This document shows, one piece after another, positions 1-12,745 of a stretch of 64,000 nucleotides of DNA. The first letter of the stretch is position 1, and every line of letters starts with the position of its first letter. The DNA lies in the NCBI RefSeq assembly GCF_000003855.2, contig NW_003101679.1:186001-250000 (forward strand), read 5' to 3'. The DNA comes from Blastomyces gilchristii SLH14081. Its lineage: Eukaryota; Ascomycota; Eurotiomycetes; Onygenales; Ajellomycetaceae. The translations under genes and the position numbers were made by a program. Below the pieces are notes generated by a model that saw only the letters and a list, made by a program, of their open reading frames with translations, made no database searches and had not been told where the DNA came from.

Positions 1-914
1 ATCTTTATTCAATTCTTTCAAGATTGATCACCTGCTTCTAGAATCTTGGTGTTGAAGTCAGAGATAAATGTTGTAGAAGAAGTGTTTCTCTGTCAGACAC
101 TCTGTAATCAATCTAATGCTTTCTGTTGTATGACAGTGTCTCAGAACAGAATATCAAGATATTTCATAATATTATCAGGTGTTCATAACACTGATTCATA
201 TGCTTTCATTCATGAATGAAACTTCTGTTTCACACAATTCTTCAATTGTTCATTGATATATCAATCTTGATTGATTAATAAACTGATGAAATCTTCATCT
301 ACACTCAGTTTCATGAGCATTTTCATTCTTCATGATAAGTAGAGAGTGAGATTGAAAGTATTAAAATATGCAGAAGCATCTAAGTGTTCTTTCAGTACTT
401 TTATATTTGATTCTGTAGATGTTGGAATTGCATGAGTTTCTTGTTGTGATAATTATTGAATCTCTTCATATTAATGTTGTTGAGTTGCATGCATATCAGC
501 TATTTATTATTATTATAGTTTCAATATTGCTCAGAGTCACTGTGGCACTGTGTCTATGCTTATGTTTGAGAGTTTCATATTATCATTAGACATGATTATA
601 TTGATTGTCAGATGTATGATATCTGTGAAAGTGTAATCATATTCTCATACATCTGAGTGTCAGAACTCTCAGATCTTTTGCTGATATTCTCTTGTAAGAT
701 CTTATTCTCTTCATAAGATCTTGTTACAGGGCCAGAGTGACTGGTGAGCAAGCTTCTATCTAAGGTCTCAGTGTCCACTTAACTGTGTGACTGTTTCTCT
801 ATTTCTTACACATTGTTATGTGTTTAAATATCTCTTGATAAATAATTGTTCCTGATGAGAATACAATGCATGAATAATCATTTCCTAATAAGAAGATAAT
901 GAATATTTTTATAG
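1..914 (-). mobile_element. Ty3/gypsy element H1, 5' internal part (decayed gag region)
   Basis: Read on the minus strand, this stretch follows an LTR (915-1255) and matches, with many C/T and G/A differences, the plus-strand stretch 5209-6110 that follows the second H-family LTR. Shared landmarks are the gag-region piece at 1-100 (rc of about 6010-6110) and the stretch near 480-600 (rc of about 5500-5620). It is therefore the leader and gag start of a minus-strand element whose remainder lies beyond the left edge. No intact frame survives. The identity as gypsy comes from H2, where protease and reverse-transcriptase remnants follow. What the gag product looked like cannot be judged here. Confidence 0.75.
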
Positions 915-1255
915 TGTAAGAGGCCTACGCTGAATAGATCAGTGTAATATTATAGGTCTTATACAAAGATAAAAATGTTAAAGAAGGAAGAAAAGAGAAA
1001 GTGCAAGAATCAGCAATCAAGGCGGATATTTATATGCATATGTGGTGATGTACGCGGTGGAGCTTCGGGGCGGAAGAATATACGCGCGTTCGTAGCGGCC
1101 GAGGATCGGTGATTGAGAATGGCCGAGAATCGGAGCGTACGCGTTCGTGGCGGCCGAGGATCGGCGATCGAGAATGGCCGAGGATCGGAGCGTACGTGGA
1201 ATCTGTGGAGTGTAACGGAATAGTCTATATGATTGATCGGGCGCAGCCCGCCACA
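915..1255 (-). repeat. LTR of gypsy family H (H1 5' LTR, inverted)
   Basis: On the minus strand it starts TGTGGCGGGC at 1255 and ends CTTACA at 915, the same ends as the solo LTR at 17940-18386. Its outer part (about 1020-1255) keeps CpG-rich sequence, while the inner 915-1020 is more AT-rich. It carries one copy of the 40-bp motif that is tripled in the solo LTR. The 5 bp on the two sides (TATAG, AGATC) do not match, as expected if this is one LTR of a longer element rather than a solo LTR. Confidence 0.85.
1027..1034 (-). promoter_or_regulatory. TATA box of the H-family LTR
   Basis: TATAAATA on the minus strand, inside the LTR and upstream of a pyrimidine-rich stretch. The same box in the same context is seen at 18264-18270 in the solo LTR. 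It probably marks the U3/R border of the retrotransposon promoter; no transcript evidence is available. Confidence 0.6.
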
Positions 1256-1304
1256 AGATCAAATGAGATCAAATGTGAAATTCATGATTCTGCTAGTCAG
1301 TCTA
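1256..1304 (-). mobile_element. fragment of the TA-flanked DNA element (family T)
   Basis: This 49-bp piece matches the end of DNA element T1 at 36823-36871 (AAATTCATG core, ending CAGTCTA) with C/T and G/A differences only. It is cut on its left by the H1 LTR and ends at its own TA terminus on the right, where I-like copy A begins. Confidence 0.6.
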
Positions 1305-4300
1305 ATTACATCTATTATTCTAACAAGTGTTAGAGAAAATATTTCCAAGAAAAAGTCTTCTGAGTATTTCAAATCTTGATGAAATGAGAATATTACATCT
1401 AAAAGAAAACAATTAGCTACTGCTAGAACAGATTGAATGAATGATGTAATATCTGATAAAGAGTTCAAAGCTGTCAGAAATGAATATTTTTCAGATTTTA
1501 AAAGAGCTAAAACAGACTGCTAAAACAAATTTCTTGAAGAAATACAAGAAAAGAAAGTTTTTAAAGCTTTCAACTATACTAAAACACGAAGTGTAGCAAA
1601 ACTTCCAGCAGTAGAATATGATTATTATTTATTATTATTATTCTTCAATTATAGATGTATGCAGTCAGAGACTATGATATCTATCTGAGAATCTTTAGTT
1701 CTCAGAGTTTTTCCTATATCTATAAAGTTAACTATTATACATTTATCAATTTCAGATATGCAAAATCAGAAAATTCCAGCTCAGAATACAAAAACTGTTT
1801 ACAAGCATTAGAATATGAGTTTCAGAATGAATTATATACAGTAAATTCTTTTGAGAACAAATGTCAAGCTTTTATAAGAATTCTCTTTCAAAACTCATCA
1901 GATTCAGATTCAAAGAAAGAGAATATATCACTTTATAACTATATTGATGAAAATGACTAAGCATGATCTGAACTTATATAAGATGAATTAGAGTCAGATA
2001 TCTTCTGAAGTTCAATTAAAACTGCTGCAGAGTCTGATTCAATCAATCACTTGATTATTCAAAATACATATTTCTACTTAAAGAATGAATATTTTGAGCT
2101 GTGTTTAAATCTCTTGAAAAATGAGTATCATTCTGAATACTAGAGAGAAGTGACTGAAGTCATCCTGGTAAAATCTAATAGAAAAGCTTCAATTTCTGAG
2201 TTATATAGAGTAATATATCTATTGAACTGTCTAGAAAAGCTTTTAGAAAAGATAATAGATACTCAAGTATCTTTTATAAGCTCTATTAATGATTCTCTTC
2301 TATTTAATGAATAAATGAGACATAGATAACAATGCTCTACAATTGACACTGTTCTCACAGTTTTTTATAATATTCAAATAGTAAAGTATGAAGATCTGAT
2401 CTCAACTGCAGTTTGTATTGATATAAAAGATACATTTAATGATGTTTCAAACTCAAAATTAATTCAGAGTTTGAAGATATTAAAAATGTCACTTTCTCTA
2501 ATAAAATGAGTTAACTGTTTTATATTTAAAAGAATCATACAACTATTCTTTGATAGAATGAAATAAGATAAGACTGAGATAAAAATAGAAGTACTGTAAG
2601 AATCTTCAATCTCACTCATATTATTTGCAATATACACTGCATATCTATTCAAGAATAGAGATATGAAAATAGTGAGATCTTCAAGTTATGTGAATGATAT
2701 TGATCTAGTCTACAGTTCAAAAATAATCAAAGAGAATTTAAAAGTGATTGAAAAAGCAGTAAAGAAAATATTTGATAGAGAAGATATTAATTAAATTTAA
2801 TTTAATATAAATAAAACTAAGTTAATTCACTTCTTTTCTAAATTTAATGAGAAAGAACTATATCTAACTGTTTTAAATAGAGATATCAAACCCAGTTTGA
2901 ATGTTAAATGATTAGAAGTATGATTAAAGTTCAAGTTGAATTTTAAATATCATATTCAACAAAGAACTATTAAGGCAGAAAGACTATTAAATAACATAAT
3001 CAGACTATTAAATACAGAGAGAGATCTATTCTTCCAGACTATAAAACAGTTATATATCACCTGTATCATCTCAGTAGCTGATTATAAAGTTTAAGTTTGA
3101 TAACATAATTAAGGAAATTTCACTGAACTCTTTCAAAGTCTGTAAAACAGATCTTTGAGAAGAATTCTAAAAGTATTCAAATTATCTTCTATTAAAGTAA
3201 TGACAATTGAAGCTTCAATTCTTTCTTCTGCTATTAGATTTGAAGAGACCTGTATAAACTATACTCTGAAAGTTATAAAGATGAGCTTAAATTATATAAT
3301 CAGAGAAAGAGTCTCTTCTTCATTTTTATTAATTAACTGTGAAAATGAACTGAATTGAAATAGATTTCTTGAGTGAATTGAAAATAATTCTTCAAACAAA
3401 ATGCTCTCTCAACTACACAGACTGTACTCACTGATTAAAAATCAATTTTCTTCAGTAAATATTGAAAAAGTTGATCATCAGAAGATATCTCTCTAAAGAA
3501 AAAAGCTTAAATTTCTTATAAACTTACAAATGAGTCAACTATATAAAGAGAGAGAATATGAACAGAATTTGAAGAGAATTGTTATAATTAATATAAAATA
3601 CTCTATTCTGATTTATTCAGATAACTTAAAAAATGAGAATTTGAATAGATTAGATACAGACATTGCTTATACTCAAGATAATATCAATTTTAATGTACAT
3701 TTCTGAAATTTAGGCTGTGAATCTGAAGTCTTTGATGCTGAACTATTTATAATAGTGAAAGCTTTCAAACTCATTGAATTAAAATCTTATAAAAGAGAAA
3801 ATAGTTTAAAACAGATATGAATATTCTCTGATAATCAAGCTGCTTTAAAAAGACTTAGAAATAGTGAAATTTATAATGATCAAATGAATCTTGAACTGAT
3901 TTTAAACTCTGTTTTGAAAATTCAATAGAGAAGAATATTAAAACAGATGATTTATCTGTACTGAGTTTCTACTTATATGAATATTCATAACAATGAATTA
4001 GCTGATTCAGCTGTAAAGAAGAGTTCAGAATTAATCAGATCTATTTAAAAAATAGTGTTCTAATCTTTTATAAAGAGAAACATGAAAGAATCTTATTTAG
4101 AGAAGTAAAATAAAAGCTGACAGAAAGAAAAGAAGAGTATACATTATTCAAGATTTCAAATAAAACTCAACTGAAAATCTTGTTCAATTAAATATAAAAA
4201 GAAAATATTCTCATCTATAATTCAGCTGAAACTAGAATATAACTATTTTAAATCTTATATACAAAGATTTGATGCTAGATTTAATTCAATAGAATACTCA

Positions 4301-4540
4301 TTCTGCAATGCAAATGAAAATACTGAGTATATTATAATACACTGTGTATTATACAATAGTCTCAGAGTCAGATTGAAAGTGAAGTATGATCTAAATCAAT
4401 TAAATATGAGATTCTTATTCTCAACTGAGAGAGGAATTAAATACTTAATAGACTTTCTATTAGAAACTCAAGCAGCTATAAGAAAATGACTAAATTCAGA
4501 AATATCTGAATATGAAGAGAAGAAAATTGATCAGATATAG
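1305..4540 (+). pseudogene. ORF2 remnant (reverse transcriptase, RNase H) of I-like copy A
   Basis: Recognisable blocks are the RT domain (about 1990-2900), the conserved block after RT (about 3155-3358, MRRILKVFKLSSIK), RNase H (about 3610-4010) and the C-terminal Cys/His segment (about 4290-4345), ending at the family's stop codon TAG 4538-4540. Tryptophan codons have become TGA and glutamine codons TAA/TAG throughout, so no functional protein can be made. The first C-terminal Cys of the C-x2-C pair is now Tyr. Reading is also broken by the nested insertion at 1621-1804. Confidence 0.8.
1621..1804 (-). mobile_element. inverted 3'-end fragment of the I-like element nested in copy A
   Basis: Starts with an imperfect (TTA)n run (1621-1641) followed by the reverse complement of the family 3' UTR, about 160 bp, and stops at 1804. 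The flanks are GCAGTAGAATATG (1608-1620) and GCATTAGAATATG (1805-1817), a 13-bp target-site duplication with one mismatch. It is a severely 5'-truncated self-insertion. Confidence 0.85.
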
Positions 4541-4912
4541 TCTGTTAAAACAGCTATATACTATCTTTTAATAATTTGTTTTGTTACAGTCTCTCTTTAC
4601 TTTATCTTTTTCTTTCAATTTCTTTCTATCTATCTATTTAATGTGTCTATCTTTAAGACTGTGTTCTCTTTTCCTTTGTCATGATATTATCAAATGATTT
4701 CAAAGTATTAGAAGATGTTAAAACACTGCAATTTATAAACAGTTTTTGTATTCTGGGCTGGAATTTCCTAATTTTGCATATCTGAAATTGATAAATGTAT
4801 AATAGTTGACTTTATAGATATAGGAACAACTCTGAGAACTAAAAGTTCTCAGGTAGATGTCATAGTCTCTGACTGTATACATCTATAATTGAATAATAAT
4901 AATAATAATAAT

Positions 4913-5208
4913 AATAGCGGGCTACGCTTGATTGATAGATTATTTCACTACACTTCATGAATTCCTGCTAAATGCTCTGATTGTCAGCTGACACTTCATA
5001 AATTCCTGCTGAAGACTTCAATTCTCAGCTGAAAACTCATATCAGAGCTTTTATTCTTCTGTCTCAGATTTTTATCTTGTACGTGTATAAATATCTACTT
5101 CTATTAAGATACTCTTATATCTTCTCTCTTTTCCTTCTCTAACGTTTTCTATTTTTATTATATAAGTTGTATATCTAATGCTGATCTTTTCAGCAGAGGC
5201 TTATTATA
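4913..5208 (+). repeat. LTR of gypsy family H (H2 5' LTR)
   Basis: Aligns to the solo LTR 17940-18386 with heavy C-to-T and G-to-A change and without the tandem units. The left end is blurred because it merges with the (TAA)n tail of I-like copy A; the GCGGGCTACGCTTGAT stretch (4917-4932) is the least altered part. The right end, TTATTATA at 5208, corresponds to CCTTACA of the intact LTR. It defines the start of a plus-strand H element. Confidence 0.75.
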
Positions 5209-7603
5209 CTTAGAAATCATTCATCATCTTCTTATTAGAAACAATTACTTATTAAAAAGATATTTGAACACATAACAATACATGATAATAAGAAGAAAAT
5301 AACTAGCTAAGCAAACAATGAGTTCTGACTAGATAGATAGAAGTCTACTCATCAGTCACTCTGACTCTGTAACAGAATCTTATGAAGAAAGTGTCAGTAA
5401 AAGATCTGAGAGTTTTGACTCTTAGATATATGAAATATTTATATATATACTTCTTTTAATTCTGAAGAATTCTCAAACACAAATACTGCACATTCAATGA
5501 ATAATATAGCAATATCTACTGATAATATAAGAGAACTTTTGAATATAAGTATAGACACAATGCTACAGTAACTCTTAATAATGTTGAAATTACAGCAGTA
5601 GCAGATTGCTGATATGTATATAAATCAGTAATATCAGTATGAAGAAATTCAATAATTAACATAATAAGAAACCTCTTTACAGATGATTTCAACATTAACT
5701 GAATTAGAAATAATATAAATACTAAAGAAATATCCAGATGTCTCTGCATCTTTTACTGCTTTTAATCTCACTCTCTACTTATTATGAAGATTGAACATGC
5801 TGATGAAACTAAGTGTAGACAGAGATGTTATTGATTTATTAACTAATCAGAGTTAATATATCTACAGCTGATTGAAGAATTGTGTGAAGCAGAAGTTTCA
5901 CTTATAAATAAAAGCATGTGCATCAGTGTTATATACAATTAATACCATTATTAAATATTTTGATATTCTGTTCAGAGATACTGCTATACAGTAAAAGATA
6001 TTAGATTAATTACAGACTATCTGACAGAGAAATACTTCTCTTACAACATTTATTCCAGACTTCAACATCAAGATTCTAGAAGCAGGTGATTAATCTTGAG
6101 AGAATTGAATCAAGATTAGCATGCTGAAGAAGATACTGACTTTTAAACTGTTATAAGTTCTTATAAGTATTGATAAAGCTTCAACTTATAAAGTCTTCTG
6201 TATATAAGTTCAAACATTAAATAATCATTTTATCAAGCTTAAGAGTATACAGAATGACAGTAAGAGATATTACATCTTAGTCACTTATATATCTGTATTA
6301 AAAAATAATGCAGATTCTATGAATTAAGTAAACTCTAATGTCTATATATAAGCAAGAGTCTCTGCTGTCTGAACAGACTTCAAAGTCTCTGAGATCACCT
6401 CTGAAGAAGCAGCTGATCAATATTAACAAGAAATATATATTAACTGTAATTAATCAGAATATATTACTTTCAACTACAGATCAGTCTATATATCTTCTTA
6501 TCTGAAGAAAAGATCAGTGCTGACAGTTCATGTCAATCATATTACATTAGAGAAAGATTCAGATAATAGATATGAGAATACTCTGATGAAACAGAGAAAA
6601 GATTAGCTTCTGCTCAAACTCATAATCAGAAGCTTAAAGAAGTCAAATAATAACAATTTAAAGAGAAAATAATAAAGAATGTGATTTTTATATCTACTGT
6701 GATATATAATACATATAATATGAAAGTCATGATACACAGCAGTCTATGTTACTATGCAATGATTAAATCTTCAGTCATAAGACATTATAATCTTCAGTGT
6801 ATTCTCTTACTGAAGCTCTGACTTCTCACAGAATTTAATAACTCAAGAGATGTCTGCACTCATTACCTGATAAAACTAGATATCAATGTTCGAGAACATT
6901 AACATGAACGTACTTATGTATATAAAGTCAATAATCTTGACTATAATCTTATGCTAGAACTCATCTGAGTATCTAAATAAGACATCTTATTAAATATCTG
7001 AAACTGAAGTTTAGTATTCTCTAATAATGATCAATTTCATGAGAATGATGTTTATATAGCTATGAAGCTTGTATAGATCTCTGCTAATGCTTATGAAATG
7101 CGCTGAAAAAGCTGCTGACAAAGTCACTGACAGCAGAATTATATAATAATCTACTCTGTTAGTCTAGCTAATATTAAGAGAGCTTCAGAAAAGTTATTTT
7201 ATATTATATTATCAGATTTCTGTTCAAAGCTCTCTTAATAATATCACAAATGTCTAGATATCTTTTAACAAGACAAGGTTACAAATCTACTTTCTCTACA
7301 AGAGTCAGAGATAGATTACAGTATCAAACTAGAAAAGAAGAATAATAAGAATTCTGAGTTATTATAAAAGTCTCTTTATAATATGTTCTGAGATAAACTT
7401 CTACTTCTTTATAAGACTCTCAATAATCTGTTGAATAAGAGATTTATATATATTAGTAACTCTTCTGTTGCAGCTTCTATTCTCTTTGCAAAGAAATCTA
7501 ATAAAGAACTTCAATGCTGTGTAGACTATCAAGAACTGAATAAATTGATTAAGAAAGACTATTACTCTTTATCTCTTATTAATGAAACTCTAGCATATAT
7601 CAG
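5209..7603 (+). pseudogene. H2 internal region: decayed gag, retropepsin and RT start of Ty3/gypsy
   Basis: The first 900 bp match the inverted copy at 1-914. A gag-like frame is recognisable around 5700-6110. A retropepsin-like segment lies at about 6840-7010 and the N-terminal part of reverse transcriptase at 7431-7603, where residues such as CVDYQELNKLIKKDYYSLSL match the gypsy R[F/M]CVDYR-LN-T--YPLPLI block. The frame breaks at 7603, exactly where the LTR of E1 starts. The rest of RT, RNase H and integrase is not found on the far side of E1, so the element has been truncated. Many TGA/TAA/TAG codons interrupt it. Family placement is firm for the RT part, weaker for gag. Confidence 0.75.
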
Positions 7604-7861
7604 TGTAAGAAATCCCGCTCCTCACGAATTCTTTACCTCTATTCCTATCTCTCACATAATCAATAGGGCTAGCGGCCCTTGGCTACACACAACTATATAG
7701 ACTGAAGTGCATGAATAATATTCATAACTCAGCTTGAATGCTACTATACATTTAATCTCTACATTTTATCTTTCTACTGTGAATACTTCTAGTAGTTAAC
7801 AGTACATATCATATCAAGCTGCAAACACCTGAATAATCATCTGTGAGTACTTATTCTTATA
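7604..7861 (+). repeat. E1 5' LTR
   Basis: Begins TGTAAGAAATCCCG and ends CTTATTCTTATA (TACA in the 3' copy). The outermost 80 bp keep GC-rich sequence, including TAGCGGCCCTTGG, whereas the inner end is mutated. The 3' LTR shows the opposite pattern. Confidence 0.85.
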
Positions 7862-9120
7862 TTTCAAGCTCAGTCAGTCAGCAACTGTCTGTTATAACTG
7901 AAAGAACTAGAAACTTGTATACTTCAATCTCTGCAAACTCTACTGCAGACACTCAGAAGTAGTCACTCAAATCATGAATAATCTCTGTGAAAGAAGTCTC
8001 AGAGAACTTATCAATCACTCACAGAATATCATTCTCTGTATCTGTGACAGAGAAACTCTTCAAACTCATGAATAAATCAATCTCAGTGAAGAACATTCTT
8101 AAGCATCTCTCATGAAATCAAGCTATTTTTCTACAAGAAATGCTTACTGTCTGTAAACATTCTTGAACTGAGTCTCTAGACATGATCTTCAGAGATACTT
8201 ATAAACTGAAAAGAAACTTCCTTAAGCTGTAACTACTTAAGATCACTTATTAAATCACAATCTATAAAAGCTTTTACAAGTTTGTATTTGAAATTGACTT
8301 ACAAGCTCAGCTGTGTGATATAAAAGATGAAGAAGCTGTTATCTATACAATGACAGATCTCTATTACACTGAAGTCAAGAACTGACTGAATCATCTAGAA
8401 AATGATTATGAGAGATCTCACTGATCTGTTCTCAAGACCTATCTAGAGAATAAGTTAAGAGACTTCATAAGCTGAACAGAGAACATCTGAGCTGTGATTA
8501 CTAATATTAGAAAAAGAGATGAGAAATCTGATAAAAACTACTCACAGTGCTTTATAAAATTATGATGTGAATTAAGATCTGTGAAAATAGAACTCTGAAA
8601 CAAGACCTGAATGATAATATTTATAAAGAAGCTGAATAAAGACATGCAGAATAAGCTCATTGAGTAAGTCTCTAAGCTCTTAACTCTGAAGAAACTGATG
8701 ACTCTCATTCATCACTTACAGATCACTGTGAGAGTCACAGACTTACAGAGAGTGAATCACTGATCAGCTCTATAAGAGTCAGAATAACAGAGAATAGATT
8801 TGTTAGAAAAAGATAATAAGACATAGAGAGATTCATGTCTGACTGCTAAGCAGAGAGAGAGAGCTTTATAAGCTTCTATGAATAGAGTATATAACAGAGA
8901 GATTAAGAAAAAGAGACTCTACTTTATTTATTCTAACTTAGAACATCTCTGTGCAAAGTGTTCAGACAAATTAAAATAGAAATTTAAAGAGTTATAGACA
9001 GAGTCAGTAACAGTCTTCTTAAGAGTCTTGAAGCTGATATCTGAATCTGTTACTTCTCTGATGAAAATGCTTACTTACAGAGAGAGATTACATCACAGTA
9101 CTGCTGCTCTGCAAGCATGA
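7862..9120 (+). pseudogene. E1 gag remnant
   Basis: A heavily interrupted frame runs from just after the 5' LTR to the protease motif. Its end carries a decayed zinc knuckle near 8918-8965: LYFIYSNLEHLCAKC, where a C-x2-C-x4-H-x4-C pattern is expected and the first two cysteines have become tyrosine. That and its place before a retropepsin motif support gag; the sequence upstream of the knuckle is not recognisable by itself. Confidence 0.65.
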
Positions 9121-12100
9121 AAAGCATTGATGAACTCAGAATCTCAGATCACTGTAGTGTCTCTAAAGCTTGTGAAGTGAATAAGCTGAATGATGAAAAC
9201 TGAGAATCTGCTCTTGTAATAAGCAGAATGTGAGAACTCAGATCTGAGAACTAAGAGACTTATAAGAGTCATCTTTGAATTATAAGATCTCTCTGAAATC
9301 TGAAGAAGATTTACAGAAACTGTGATCATTGCAGACATCACAGATGATATGTACTTGAGACTTATATAACTTCAAAGACATAATCTGCATATAGCTGTCT
9401 GTGAGTCAGGTTTATACTTCTGATCAGTGTTAACAGACTTACTTATAAAGATAGAATCAGTTGATACTGCAGAGTTGATTAGAGAAGATAAGCTCATTTA
9501 TATAATGACTTTATAAGTGTCTGAGAATCTCATAATCATGAAAACTGAGCTTCAGATATCAGAGAAATACTGAGATCTTACAGAGATATTCAGCTCAGTA
9601 AAGATAGCTGAGCTTTCTTCTTACTGTAAGAAGAATCTGATAATAGATTTGATAGAAGAGTAGAAACCCTTCTGAGAATCAATCTATAAGCTCTTTCATC
9701 ATAAGACAGAGGTCTTGCAGGCCTATATAAAGAAGAATCTGAAGAATGACTTCATCTGATCTTCACAGGCCTCTGCAGAAGCCTCTGTGATATTTATGAA
9801 GAAGAAGAATGAAGATCTCAGATTGTGTGTAGACTACTGTAACCTGAACTTCAAGACTATAAAGAGCTGCTATTCTCTGTCTCTGATTGAGAATATGATT
9901 AACTATCTTACAAGAGCTGTTATATTCACACAACTGAATGTGATCAATGTATATACATAACTATAAATACAGTCTGAGAATGAATAGAAGACTGTCTTTA
10001 AAACTGCACTGAGATTATTTGAATATCTAGTAATATCTTTTAGTCTGACTAATATCTCTGTAATATTCCAGTCTTTCATTAATAAAACACTTCATACATA
10101 TCTGAATATCTTTGTAATAATATATCTGAATGATGTGATAATATACTCTGTAAAGAAGAAAGAACACACTGAGTATGTATAAAATATATTAAAGATCTTA
10201 GATGAGATAGAACTGTATATTAAGCTTATAAAGTATAACTTCAGTATCTGTCAGATTAATTTCCTAGAATATATAATTACTATAGATAATATTCAGATGA
10301 AATCTTTGCAGATTGAGACTATTCTATTATAATCAGAGTTAACTAGTATTTATGAGATTCAGATCTTTCTGAGCTTTGTGAATTTCTATAAATAATTTAT
10401 CTTTATATTTGTAAGAATCTTCTTAACTCTTACAGATATGCTGAAGAGTGAAAATAAGAAGAAGTTATTCTATAAATGAAGAATGAAAAGATTGTTGAGA
10501 AGAAAGAACTGTAAGAACTTTCTTATCTCAGAAGCTCATAGAGTCTTTGTAAGATTGAAATAGATATTCATAGATACAGTGATACTGTTTCACTTTGATT
10601 TCTTACTCTTAATCAGATTAAAGACAGATATCTTCTTCTTTACAATTTCAGAAATAGTCTTATAACTATAGTTAAATGAGAACTGAGTTTCAGTGATCTT
10701 TTTCTCATAGAAGATATAATCTATAGAGCTCAACTATGATATTCATGATTAGAAGCTTCTTATAATAGTGAAATTCTTCTGTCACTGATATCACTACTTT
10801 GAGAATCTTGTGACAGTAATTACTATTAGAACTGATCATAATAGCTTATAATAGTTTACTTCAATCAAGAAACTCTCACAGTGACAGATTTACTGAGCTC
10901 AGAGACTGAGTGAGTTCTGATTCAAGATAGAATATATCAAGAAAACTAAGAACTCAGTGAATAAATCCTCTTACAGGCCAGACTATATTAAGAAGATCAG
11001 AATGACAGATATAGAGAAGCTAGAGAAGATAGAAAAGCTTCATGAGATGCTTAAGCTGAGTGTTGTGAAGAGATTAACTGAAGAGTCTTTCAATTCTCTG
11101 TGAGAGAAGAGAAAGAAGAGAGAAGAGAAGTCTATACAACTACTCTCTATAATACTGAGAGTCAATACTCTGAGAATCTCTGCAAGAATTCTTGAAGAGA
11201 GTATTTATAATCTGAAGAATTTACAGACTTTGAGAAGTACTGCAGAAGACCTGATGTAAGAGAAAACAGAGTATAAGTCTTTATAAGATCTTCTATTCAG
11301 ATTGTCTAAACTATAACTGAAGAATGAATATGCTCAGTATATTCAGAAACTGCTCACAGCAGAAATCAATTCTACAGAAATAAAGAGTTGAAGTGACTTA
11401 AATAATCTCTTATGAAGAGAGAGCTGAATTTATATACTTATAAATAAGTTTCTATGTATAGAACTTATTAAAAGATATCATAACTCTTCTCTAACAGATC
11501 ATTTTACAGATACTAGAACTCATGAGTTACTTATAAGAAAATACTTCTGACTGAAGATATGAGAACTTGTGAAGAAGATAGTGAATTCTTATACTGTTTA
11601 TCAGAATTCATGAATAGTGCAGTTCAGACTATATGAAGAACTTACTTCTCTATTCATCTCACAGAAATCTTGAGAACAGCTAGGAATAAATACTCTTATA
11701 AGTCTCTCTGAAAGCAAGAACATATATGATACCTGCTTTAACAGTGTACTGATGATAGTGAATCACTTTATTAAGATAGCATACTTTATACTCATCTGTA
11801 AGAACTTGAAGTCAAAGAATTTAACTCATATCTTCATCTGTGATGTGATTTGATTGTATGAATTATCTATAAACATTGTCTTAGATAGAGAATTAATCTT
11901 CACAGAAGAGTTCTGATCTGATCTGATAACTATACTGAAGATCTTGTGAGATCTAAGTATAGCTTTTCATTAACAGATAGATCATTAGATAGAACATCTG
12001 ATGAGTATATTAAAATAGTATCTATAATACTTTGTCAATTATAATGAGAATAACTGAGTGTATTGATTATCACTTATACAGTTCATGTATAATAACTCAA

Positions 12101-12745
12101 AGCATATCAGTATAGATAAAACTGTCTTTGAAATACTCACTGAGACTCATTCACAGATGATCTTGATGAATCTGTGAGAGTATACTATAGAGTGTAGTGA
12201 TGTCTGTAAACAGGCTGAGAGAATTCAGAAGATTCAGAAGAAAGCTCATGAATTCTTGAGAAAGACTCAAGAGTATCAGAAGAGATACTATGACTTCAAG
12301 CACATTGTGAAGAGCTTTAAGAAAGATAATAGAGTCTGACTGAGTCTAGAAAACATTATTATGTAGAGATTTAGTCAGAAGCTGAATCTCTTATAGATAA
12401 AATGTTATAAGATTATGAAGAAAGTTAGGTTATAGTTCTATAGATTGAAACTGTTATCTAAGTTATAGATATATAATGTTTTTTATATCTCTTTGCTTCA
12501 TAAATATAAGAAATTCTCAGAAGAGAACTCTGTGACTCATCACTCTGTTCATGAAGTACTAGAGAGTGAAAGAGAATATCAGATTAAAGAGATTATTAAC
12601 TCAGAGAAGTGAGATTATAAGCTCTGATTCAAGGTTCAGTAATAAGAATATTCTGATAAGATGAATGAGTTCACTTGAGAATCATTCAGACAGATAAGAT
12701 ATCTACAGAAGCTGAGACATGACTTTCATACTGTGAATTCTGATA
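9121..12745 (+). pseudogene. E1 pol remnant: protease, RT, RNase H, integrase, chromodomain
   Basis: Domains in order: retropepsin at about 9124-9180 (LMNSESQITVVSLKLVK, with D-S-G changed to N-S-E); RT at about 9600-10480 (LRLCVDY block near 9814-9840, catalytic YLND at about 10122-10134 in place of YLDD); RNase H at about 10560-10970; integrase with decayed HHCC and DDE regions at about 11380-12200; and a chromodomain-like segment at about 12560-12740 (EREYQIKEIINSEKW, then FKVQ--EYSDKMNEFTWESF). Dozens of in-frame stops, mostly TGA for Trp, show it is dead. The C-terminal chromodomain places it with the fungal chromoviruses, whose integrases are thought to be guided to methylated histone H3. 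Confidence 0.85.

Larger units (their letters stand above)
1305..4912 (+). mobile_element. I-like/Tad-like non-LTR retrotransposon, copy A, 5'-truncated
   Basis: Runs collinear with 55660-59080 of full-length copy F2: end of the endonuclease-RT linker, reverse transcriptase, RNase H, 3' UTR and a (TAA)n tail at about 4891-4912. It is interrupted at 1621-1804 by an inverted 3' fragment of the same family. The tail runs directly into the H2 LTR. The copy lacks ORF1 and the endonuclease, a normal outcome of incomplete target-primed reverse transcription. Confidence 0.85.

Noticed and set aside
5516..5749. Leu/Ile-rich minus-strand frame resembling a membrane protein
   Set aside because: It is the complement of the decayed H2 gag region; hydrophobic look comes from AT-rich composition.
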